Source: Emergencia sp. 1XD21-10
GTDB taxonomy: Bacteria > Bacillota > Clostridia > Peptostreptococcales > Anaerovoracaceae
Reading direction: 5' to 3'
NCBI RefSeq assembly: GCF_009936045.1
Contig: NZ_QWEQ01000008.1
Location: 62,001 to 126,000 of the forward strand
DNA length: 64,000 bases
Part shown: positions 46,122 to 52,933 of the stretch, piece after piece
Numbering within the stretch: the first letter of the stretch is position 1
Layout: every line of letters begins with the position of its first letter
Position numbers and translations under genes: made by a program
Notes under the pieces: model-generated
Seen by the model: the letters and a program-made list of their open reading frames with translations, nothing else
The model's database searches: none
Told to the model about the DNA's origin: nothing

Positions 46122-47489
46122 ATGGATAAAGAATTTGAAAAGAAAGTCAGAATGAAGAGAATCCGGGCAGCGGCAGTGGCAATTATCGTCATTGCTATCG
46201 CAGCGTATCTGATTTATGACATGGATGTTGAGAAGGCTGACTACGGTGATTCTCTGCAGGAACAGATTACAGCTGCTCAGAGTCTTTACGATGAACAGAA
46301 GGAAAATGCTGGAAATGAAGAGGGGCAGTATGCTCCATATACACTGCTTGCCTTCTCGCAGCAGATAGACAAAGCCAAAGCAGTAGCGGAGGATGAGGCC
46401 AGTGAGTACAATGCAGAAAAGGACGCCTACGAACAGCTAAAAGATGATATCAAGGCTTTTAAAAAGGCTGATAACAGCGATGTGGTGCCTGCGGAAGAAG
46501 CAGAAAAACTGGCTAAAGAAAAGGGGGCTGAAAACTACACGGTTGATTTTAAAAAGGACAAAGAATTGTCTTATGTGATTGCAGGAGAAAATCTGAAAAA
46601 GCCAGTTACCATGAACCTGACTGCAGAGGAAGAAGGACCATACTATGGTCAGATTTCTGAGATTCTTGCGGAACTTTCACTGCAGGGGCAGGTGGTCTCT
46701 TTCTATCAGGACGGCAGCTTTGGCGGAAAAATTAGTGTGACTGCTCCGATGTATCTGGAAAAAGAGACAAAGGCGTATGCCTATAAAGTTGATTTGGAAA
46801 AAGGTACTTTAGAATATGTTTCCGATGCCAAGCTCTCTAAAGAGGGTCAGACGGCGACTTTCAGCGTGTCAGAAGGCGGCGATTACGTCATTGTCACCAA
46901 GAAAATACACAAGGACGGCAAGAAAAAGGCGCTGGATATCGAGGAACTGGAAGAAGTGGCACAGCAGGATGCTGAGAGCAATGATGGAAAAACAGGAGAT
47001 AAGAAAGGCAGCAGTTCTTCTTCCAACAAGGGTGGAAATTCTTCCAATGACAATCCTTCTGATAAACCAGAATCTAAGAATATTACCGTATCCATCGAAA
47101 TTCGCTGCGATACTTTGGCGCAGGATTTATCCAAACTGGAGAATCCGGCTCTTGAGGCATATGTGCCATCTGACGGTACGATTTTGCCGGCCACCAAGGT
47201 GACTGTAAAAGAGGGAAGCACAGTATTTGATGTGTTGAATAAAGTATGCCGGGATAAGAAAATTCACGTAGAGTCTTCTTATACACCAGCATTTGGTTCT
47301 TACTATATAGAAGGAATCAACTATCTCTACGAGTTTGACGGCGGCAATTTAAGCGGCTGGATGTACAAAGTAAACGGCTGGTTCCCGAATTATGGATGCT
47401 CTGCCTATACGCTGAAAGATGGAGATTCCATCGTGTGGGCATATACCTGTGATTCGGGTGAAGATGTAGGCCGCAAACTGCCAGAATAA
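46122..47489 (+). CDS. Membrane-anchored DUF4430 (transcobalamin-beta-like) protein
   Basis: 455 residues. A short cytoplasmic start, one membrane helix (about 16-33), an external charged helical region, a Ser/Gly/Asn linker (about 295-318) and a C-terminal DUF4430 domain (about 320-448): KEGSTVFDVLNKV, YIEGINYLYEFDGGNLSGWMYKVNGWFPNYG, LKDGDSIVWAYTCDSGEDVG. DUF4430 shares its fold with the small beta domain of intrinsic factor and transcobalamin. It starts one base after the preceding gene. Anchoring makes it a candidate surface dock for the secreted alpha-like protein next to the ECF importer. Confidence 0.82.
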   Translation: MDKEFEKKVRMKRIRAAAVAIIVIAIAAYLIYDMDVEKADYGDSLQEQITAAQSLYDEQKENAGNEEGQYAPYTLLAFSQQIDKAKAVAEDEASEYNAEKDAYEQLKDDIKAFKKADNSDVVPAEEAEKLAKEKGAENYTVDFKKDKELSYVIAGENLKKPVTMNLTAEEEGPYYGQISEILAELSLQGQVVSFYQDGSFGGKISVTAPMYLEKETKAYAYKVDLEKGTLEYVSDAKLSKEGQTATFSVSEGGDYVIVTKKIHKDGKKKALDIEELEEVAQQDAESNDGKTGDKKGSSSSSNKGGNSSNDNPSDKPESKNITVSIEIRCDTLAQDLSKLENPALEAYVPSDGTILPATKVTVKEGSTVFDVLNKVCRDKKIHVESSYTPAFGSYYIEGINYLYEFDGGNLSGWMYKVNGWFPNYGCSAYTLKDGDSIVWAYTCDSGEDVGRKLPE

Positions 47490-47532
47490 ATTTATTTATA
47501 AAGTATTGATATATATTTTAAGGAGGAAAAAA

Positions 47533-48618
47533 ATGAAAAGAAAATTAGTATCTTTGCTGCTGGTTTTAACATTAGTAGTATCTTCTGCAGCAGCGATGAC
47601 CTGCCTGTCCTGGGCAGCAGAGAAAGGCGCTACAGTTTATGTAACCATCAGCAATCGTGGTGATGTAGCTGTAACAGAAGAAGGCGAAGTCATGGCGGAC
47701 GTAGCCGTAAAGGTTTCAGAAGGCGCAACAGTGGACGACGTCATGAAGGCTTTCCATGAGGCATATTGCAAAGATGGATACAAGATGGAAGAGGGAAACT
47801 GGGGACCTTTTGTTTCAAAACTCTGGGGCGTTGAGACACAGAACACTTTGTTCTTTGTCAACGATGTAGCATTGGTAGAGACAATTTCCAATGTAAAACT
47901 TAAGGCTGGCGATAGAATCGTTGCGTCCATCAACGCAGATGATAAACTCTATTCTGACTTCTATAGCTATTTCAGCCCAAAGAAAACCACTGTCACCACA
48001 GGTGAAGATCTTTCCCTGACACTGAAAGGCTTCTCTGGCATGCTAGGAGGAGATGCAGCGGCTATTGCAAATGCACAGCTGGGTGTTGTAACTGATAAAG
48101 GCTTTGTGGCACTGGAAGGTGTTGTAACTGACGAAGCAGGAAATGCTGTCATTAAAATGGACCCGGCACAGTTTGAAGTTGGAAAGACTTACGTAATTTC
48201 TGCAAAGGGCACAGTAGCAACTACTGCAACCGATTGGAATGCAGAAGGAACCCCGACTGTGGATGTAGATGCTCCGATTATGGCGCCGGTTTGCAAAGTA
48301 ACCGTGCAGAGCAAGATTGCAGCAGGCGTAAAAGGAACTAAAATTACCAATCTGAAAGCAGCTGCCTCCAAAGGAAAGGTATCCCTGACCTGGAAGAAGA
48401 GCGCAGGCTATAAAGTAGACGGATATCAGGTATACAGATCTACTAAGAAATCCAGCGGATTTACCAAGATGTTTACTACCAAAGCAAGATCCTATAAGAA
48501 CACAAAATCTCTGAAAAAGGGAACTCGTTACTATTACAAAGTCAGAGGTTACAGAACTGTAGATGGAAAGACTGTTTATACTGAATGGTCGAACGTTGTT
48601 TCTGTAATTGCGAAATAA
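47533..48618 (+). CDS. Secreted DUF4430-like protein with FnIII tail
   Basis: 361 residues after starting at 47533 (aaggaggaaaaaa upstream; an ATG at 47506 lacks a binding site). Signal peptide about 1-29. Residues about 33-150 look like a second DUF4430-type beta domain (GATVDDVMKAFHEAYC, NTLFFVNDVALVETISNVKLKAGDRIVASI). A middle beta-rich part of unknown type follows, then a FnIII domain (about 275-361) close in sequence to that of the carboxypeptidase at 7138. Function inferred only from the operon. Confidence 0.75.
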   Translation: MKRKLVSLLLVLTLVVSSAAAMTCLSWAAEKGATVYVTISNRGDVAVTEEGEVMADVAVKVSEGATVDDVMKAFHEAYCKDGYKMEEGNWGPFVSKLWGVETQNTLFFVNDVALVETISNVKLKAGDRIVASINADDKLYSDFYSYFSPKKTTVTTGEDLSLTLKGFSGMLGGDAAAIANAQLGVVTDKGFVALEGVVTDEAGNAVIKMDPAQFEVGKTYVISAKGTVATTATDWNAEGTPTVDVDAPIMAPVCKVTVQSKIAAGVKGTKITNLKAAASKGKVSLTWKKSAGYKVDGYQVYRSTKKSSGFTKMFTTKARSYKNTKSLKKGTRYYYKVRGYRTVDGKTVYTEWSNVVSVIAK

Positions 48619-48633
48619 TTGAAAGAGATAATC

Positions 48634-49920
48634 ATGAAAAAAATATTAAGTGTATTTTTGTCCCTGACAATGGCTTTCACGCTAGTGCTTTCCTCAGCTG
48701 CTTCTGCTCATGGAGCAAGTGTCAGCTGGAAGACTGCTATGAGCAAGACCGAAAGCTATATGACAAAGAAACTGGCAAATCCGACTTATGGTGACGAATG
48801 GGCACTCCTTGGACTTGCCAGAAATGGTGCAGCGGTTACAGATGCTACATATAATAAGTACTATAAAAATCTCGGGAAAGTTTTGGCGGACAAAAAAGGT
48901 GTGCTGGATGCCCGTAAGTACAGTGAGTATTCCAAGGTAATTCTGACCCTGACTGCCATGGGAAAAGATCCTACAAATGTAGGCGGCTACAATCTTTTTG
49001 AAAAATTAGCAGACTTTGAAATGGTAAAGAAGCAGGGCATCAACGGACCTGTCTGGGCGCTGCTGGCACTGGACTGCGACGGCTATGAGATTCCAAAGGT
49101 AGAAGGGATTTCTCAGGTTACAAGCAGGGAACTTTTGATTGAGAATATTTTATCTCAAGAAAAAGAAGGTGGCGGTTTTGCTTTGACTGGCGATGCAGCG
49201 GATGTGGACATAACCGCTATGGTATTGTCTGCTCTGGCGCCATATCGGACGAGGACTGATGTTGGGACCGTTGTTGATCGCGCAATTGCTGTACTTTCTG
49301 AAAAGCAGATGGCAGACGGAGGTTTTGAAACTTTGAAGACTGCTAACGCAGAGAGCAACGTGCAGGTTATTGTAGCACTGACTTCTTTGGGAATAGACCC
49401 TCATAAGGACAAGCATTTTATTAAAAATGGCAAATCTGTTTTGGATGCTTTGCTGACTTATTATGCCACAGGCGGCGGATTTCGCCATGTAAACAAGTCT
49501 ACAGTCGGCTACGAGCCGGTAGTCAATGGTCTTGCGACGGCGCAGGGATATTATGGACTGACGGCATACAGCAGGTTTTTAAATGGGAAAAATACGCTCT
49601 ATGATATGAGAGATGGTAAAACCATTGCAAGACCAATAAAGCCGACAATTTCTTCACTGAAATCTTTAAAAACAAAACAGCTGACAGTGAAGTGGAAAAA
49701 GATTTCCGGCGTAAAGGGCTACCAGATTGTCTATGCCGCAAACAGCAAATTCACAGCGAGCAAGACAGCGACAGCTACTGCTTCCAGCGTGCAAAAGACT
49801 ATAAAAAGCCTGAAAAAGGGAAAAACCTATTATGTGAAAATCCGGGCCTATAAAGACGATGGCGAGGGCGGCAAACTCTATAGTGAGTATTGCAGCGTAA
49901 AGAAGGTAAAAGTGAAATAA
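48634..49920 (+). CDS. Second secreted alpha/alpha-toroid protein with FnIII
   Basis: 428 residues, a clear paralogue of the protein at 44825 over its full length: the same signal peptide, toroid repeats (WALLGLARNG, VGGYNLFEKLADFEMVKKQGINGPVWALLALD, GGGFALTGDAADVDITAMVLSALAPY, AQGYYGLTAYSRF) and FnIII tail. The ATG at 48634 is used; the TTG at 48619 would precede the basic start of the signal peptide. Last gene of the operon, so the order is alpha-beta-beta-alpha. Confidence 0.8.
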   Translation: MKKILSVFLSLTMAFTLVLSSAASAHGASVSWKTAMSKTESYMTKKLANPTYGDEWALLGLARNGAAVTDATYNKYYKNLGKVLADKKGVLDARKYSEYSKVILTLTAMGKDPTNVGGYNLFEKLADFEMVKKQGINGPVWALLALDCDGYEIPKVEGISQVTSRELLIENILSQEKEGGGFALTGDAADVDITAMVLSALAPYRTRTDVGTVVDRAIAVLSEKQMADGGFETLKTANAESNVQVIVALTSLGIDPHKDKHFIKNGKSVLDALLTYYATGGGFRHVNKSTVGYEPVVNGLATAQGYYGLTAYSRFLNGKNTLYDMRDGKTIARPIKPTISSLKSLKTKQLTVKWKKISGVKGYQIVYAANSKFTASKTATATASSVQKTIKSLKKGKTYYVKIRAYKDDGEGGKLYSEYCSVKKVKVK

Positions 49921-49928
49921 ATCAAAGG

Positions 49929-49962
49929 AAAAGAGAACGTCAGGACTGATGTTCTCTTTTTG
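49929..49962 (+). terminator. Terminator of the cobamide capture/transport operon
   Basis: AAAAGAGAAC pairs with GTTCTCTTTT around a 12-base loop, then T. Confidence 0.88.
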
Positions 49963-50005
49963 TCGGGATTATAGCGGATGAAAAGACGTATATTTCAATT
50001 CTTGT

Positions 50006-50044
50006 AAAGAAAAAGACTCCGCTTGGCGGCAGAGTCTTTTTCTT
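50006..50044. terminator. Second, bidirectional terminator
   Basis: AAGAAAAAGACTC pairs with GAGTCTTTTTCTT around a GC-rich loop. With the previous terminator it insulates the operon from the sigma-factor gene. The rest of the 49921-50233 gap holds only the ECF promoter. Confidence 0.8.
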
Positions 50045-50181
50045 GCGATATTTAGTATTTAATTAAGAAAGAACGTTCAAAAGTGTGCAAACCATTAACT
50101 TTTGACTCCTTTAGTATATACGGTTTTTGTGGTAATTTCAAGAAGAAATTGAGCGTATTTATGTTTTTTTTGTGTGAGAAG

Positions 50182-50207
50182 TGTAACCTTGGAAATTGTT
50201 CTCCGTC
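50182..50207 (+). promoter_or_regulatory. ECF-sigma-type promoter of the sigma-factor gene
   Basis: TGTAAC (50182-50187), 16 bases, CGTC (50204-50207). This is the spacing and form of ECF sigma promoters (compare TGAAAC-N16-CGT), implying autoregulation by the factor encoded next. Confidence 0.6.
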
Positions 50208-50233
50208 TATAGAAGTGAAAGGAGGTGCAGCCA

Positions 50234-50788
50234 GTGAATGAAGAGGAGATTTTGATGCTCTACTGGCAGAGAAATCAGAATGCCATAGCGCAAACAGAGG
50301 CACTTTATGGGAGTCAACTTTTACGGCTGGCGGAAAATATTTTGCATAGTCGTCAGGATGCCGAAGAGTGCGTCAGCGATACTTATTTGAAAGCGTGGAA
50401 TGCCATTCCGCCGAAAAGACCGAATCATTTGTTCGCATATTTGGCAAAAATCTGCAGGCTTACTTGTTTTGACAGACTGGACTGGAATCATGCGAAGAAG
50501 AGAAATTTTCCGGTGGTGGAATTATCTGTGGAGTTGGAGACGTGTATACCCGACGAATCTGTCCAGTGTAGTTTTACAGGGCAGGAAATCGGAGTGCTGC
50601 TCAGTTCTTTTGTGAAGCAGTTGCCTATTGGAAAAAGGCAGATGTTTTTGCGGCGTTACTGGCTGGGACAGTCTGTGGCAGAGCTAGCAAAAACCATGGG
50701 CATTAGTCAGAGTAAGGTGAAGACAGAACTGCATCGCACAAGAAAAGCGCTGCGCAGCTATTTAGAGAAAGAGGGGATTACAATATGA
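50234..50788 (+). CDS. ECF RNA polymerase sigma factor
   Basis: 184 residues with sigma region 2 (LYGSQLLRLAENILHSRQDAEECVSDTYLKAW) and region 4 (LLSSFVKQLPIGKRQMFLRRYWLGQSVAELAKTMGISQSKVKTELHRTRKALR). Starts with GTG at 50234 after aaaggaggtgcagcca; an earlier in-frame GTG at 50225 lies inside the binding site. Overlaps the next gene by four bases (ATGA). It lies between the two cobalamin-riboswitch units, but nothing shows a regulatory link to them. Confidence 0.92.
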   Translation: MNEEEILMLYWQRNQNAIAQTEALYGSQLLRLAENILHSRQDAEECVSDTYLKAWNAIPPKRPNHLFAYLAKICRLTCFDRLDWNHAKKRNFPVVELSVELETCIPDESVQCSFTGQEIGVLLSSFVKQLPIGKRQMFLRRYWLGQSVAELAKTMGISQSKVKTELHRTRKALRSYLEKEGITI

Positions 50789-51603
50789 ACGGAAAAGATT
50801 TATTGACAGGTTTGAGTTATATGCATGAGGATGTTATTTCGGATATTATTTCGGAAGCTTATGCGCCAGTGCATAAGAGAAAAGCACGCTCCAGAAATTT
50901 TTTAAAAGGGTTTGGATTGGCGGCAGCCTGTATCTGTATTGCGGTAACCGGTGTTTTTTTGCATAGACAGGGGTTGAATGCGCCGGCGACGGAACTGGTG
51001 CGGGTGGAACTTTCGGATATTGCAGTAAGTGAGCTTGCTAGTTTTAGCGCCGACAAAATCCACGTACCGAATAATTGCGTGGAAGAGGTTTGGGCGAAGG
51101 AAGAAATCAATGCATATTTCGGAAGGGATTTGTGGCCTGTGTATATTCCCAATGGGCTAGGAGAATCGCCTAATAATGATAAACAAAGCGTTCTTATGTT
51201 GGACGGCAAGCTATACTTGGATGAAATTTCTTTGGATTTTTACCATAGTTTTTATGAGGACGGTATGCCTATGATGACAAAAGGCGTGAATGCCGAGAGG
51301 GGATTTACTTTGAGTGCATGGAAAAAAGGGATGAGCAGAGACTACATGTGGATTAGTGAGGAACAGCAGCCTAAGACTTCCCTCATTGGAAATACGGAAG
51401 TCACCTTTGGGCACAGGGAGATGGAGTATGGACCTTATGATGAAAATACCCATGCGCCGGAGGGAACTTATGATTTATACGTAGCAACCTTCATAATCGA
51501 TGATGTTCACTACGAGTTTGTCAGTCATCAACTGCCGCTGTCTGAACTGGTGAAGGTGATTACATCTTTTATCTGTGAAACAGAGCAGGTTGTGGTGGAG
51601 TAG
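50785..51603 (+). CDS. Putative anti-sigma factor, single-pass membrane protein
   Basis: 272 residues: a 40-residue cytoplasmic start, one membrane helix (FGLAAACICIAVTGVFLH, about 45-62) and a roughly 200-residue external domain with no motif I recognise. Overlap with the sigma gene and the topology are those of membrane anti-sigma factors that sense the envelope. No zinc HxxxCxxC anti-sigma signature is present, so the sigma-binding part is not a classical ZAS domain. Confidence 0.65.
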   Translation: MNGKDLLTGLSYMHEDVISDIISEAYAPVHKRKARSRNFLKGFGLAAACICIAVTGVFLHRQGLNAPATELVRVELSDIAVSELASFSADKIHVPNNCVEEVWAKEEINAYFGRDLWPVYIPNGLGESPNNDKQSVLMLDGKLYLDEISLDFYHSFYEDGMPMMTKGVNAERGFTLSAWKKGMSRDYMWISEEQQPKTSLIGNTEVTFGHREMEYGPYDENTHAPEGTYDLYVATFIIDDVHYEFVSHQLPLSELVKVITSFICETEQVVVE

Positions 51604-51708
51604 TGAGAGATTTGACGTCTCGTGCACTGGTGCCGAAAAAGCCCGTTTTAGGTTAGGGGCTGTGCCGATTAGGCGACTTTATATAAGTAAATTGGAAGTG
51701 GGTTTTCA

Positions 51709-51737
51709 TTGACTTTTCAGTTAAAAAAAGCTATAAT
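51709..51737 (+). promoter_or_regulatory. Promoter of the riboswitch 2 unit
   Basis: TTGACT (51709-51714), 17 bases, TATAAT (51732-51737), near consensus. Between 51604 and 51708 I see no feature. Confidence 0.8.
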
Positions 51738-51774
51738 AAAACTGTAATTCGATACAATCTCATGTTCCTTTTTG

Positions 51775-51945
51775 CGATAGATTCTGATGCGCAAGGAGGC
51801 TAAGAGGGAAACAGGTGCAAATCCTGTGCGGTCCCGCCACTGTATTGGAGGAGTTTCTTCTAAGGTGCCACTGGAATATTTCTGGGAAGGCAGAAGAAAT
51901 GCTGAGTCCTGAGTCAGGAGACCTGCATGAGAGGAATTTCCGGAT
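51775..51945 (+). promoter_or_regulatory. Cobalamin riboswitch 2
   Basis: A consensus aptamer: AAGAGGGAAACAGGTG, CAAATCCTGTGCGG, CCCGCCACTGTA, GCCACTGG...GGGAAGG, and the B12 box GAGTCAGGAGACCTGC (about 51911-51926). It matches the consensus better than riboswitch 1 and controls a single gene. Confidence 0.95.
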
Positions 51946-51983
51946 TCGGCGGTGAACCGAACCTGAAAAAGAACAGCAAATAC

Positions 51984-52013
51984 GGGCTGTGGGTTATCCA
52001 CAGCCCTTTTTTT
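51984..52013 (+). terminator. Riboswitch 2 expression-platform terminator
   Basis: GGGCTGTGG-GTTAT-CCACAGCCC and seven T, so cobamide excess would stop transcription before cbiR. Confidence 0.92.
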
Positions 52014-52110
52014 AAAGCGTGGATGACCGGCTTTTCATTCTTTTTTCATACAGATTGAGGCAGGTGTCGTCAGCCTGCCTCAACTATTTTTTGAAAGGAA
52101 CCTAGAAGGT

Positions 52111-52878
52111 ATGAAGGATAAAATTTATATCGCGACATTTTCGGAAAACGCTGTAGAGGTGATTGCCAGATATGGTCTTGGAATAGAGCTTAACGACATT
52201 TGTATATCAGAAGCGTTGGACGCCGACCAGGAAGAAAATACTATCAGAGCAATGAGAAAGGAAATCTCTGACTCACAGGCAAAAAATGTAATTATGCACG
52301 GACCGTTTACGGAGATTATTCCAGCTTCTATCGACCACAGAGCGGTGGAGCTGGGACTTACCAGGCTTAATGAAGCCTACCGAATGTGCGAAAAATTGGG
52401 CGTGAATCGAATGGTTGTGCACAGCGGATATCAGCCGCTTCTATATTTCAAAGAATGGCACCACGAGAAATCTCTTTATTTCTGGAAAAAGTTCTTAGAG
52501 GATAAGTCAGAGGATTTTACTATTTATATCGAAAATGTTTTTGAAGATGAACCGTATATGATGAAGCAGCTGTTAGAGGAACTTGACGACCCGCGGGCAC
52601 GCATTTGTCTTGATGTAGGCCATGCCAATGTCTGCACCCTGCCGGAATACGATATCTTTGACTGGCTTTCCGTGCTGGGACCTTATATCGGGCATTTTCA
52701 TCTGCATAACAATGATGGAATGGCAGATTCCCATGGACCTGTTCATCAGGGGGCTATGGATATGAAAAAAGTTTTGCAGGAAATAGCAAGGCACTGCGGG
52801 CAAGATGTAACCATGACCATTGAAAGCAGGCAGTGTGCGGAAAGTGCTGCATGGCTTTGTCAATATTTTCGTGCATAG
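52111..52878 (+). CDS. cbiR: AP-endonuclease-2-superfamily TIM barrel, probable cobamide-remodelling enzyme CbiR
   Basis: 255 residues. TIM-barrel metal-site blocks of the sugar-phosphate isomerase / AP endonuclease 2 superfamily: NVIMHGPFTEI, RMVVHSGYQP, YIENVFED, ICLDVGHANV, HFHLHNNDG and TIESR. CbiR, described in Akkermansia, belongs to this superfamily and hydrolyses the lower-ligand nucleotide loop of cobamides so that another base can be attached. Exclusive control by a cobalamin riboswitch makes that identity much more likely than a sugar isomerase. Later steps (cobU, cobT, cobS, cbiB type) are not in this window. Confidence 0.75.
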   Translation: MKDKIYIATFSENAVEVIARYGLGIELNDICISEALDADQEENTIRAMRKEISDSQAKNVIMHGPFTEIIPASIDHRAVELGLTRLNEAYRMCEKLGVNRMVVHSGYQPLLYFKEWHHEKSLYFWKKFLEDKSEDFTIYIENVFEDEPYMMKQLLEELDDPRARICLDVGHANVCTLPEYDIFDWLSVLGPYIGHFHLHNNDGMADSHGPVHQGAMDMKKVLQEIARHCGQDVTMTIESRQCAESAAWLCQYFRA

Positions 52879-52933
52879 AACGTTTGTTTGTGGTAGAATA
52901 AAAGAGCATTTAAAATAAGGAGAGTTTACATAG

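Noticed and set aside
44825-49920. Terpene cyclases / prenyltransferases as literal function of the toroid proteins
   Set aside because: They are exported, carry FnIII tails, lack an evident DXDD acid motif and lie in a cobalamin-riboswitch operon.
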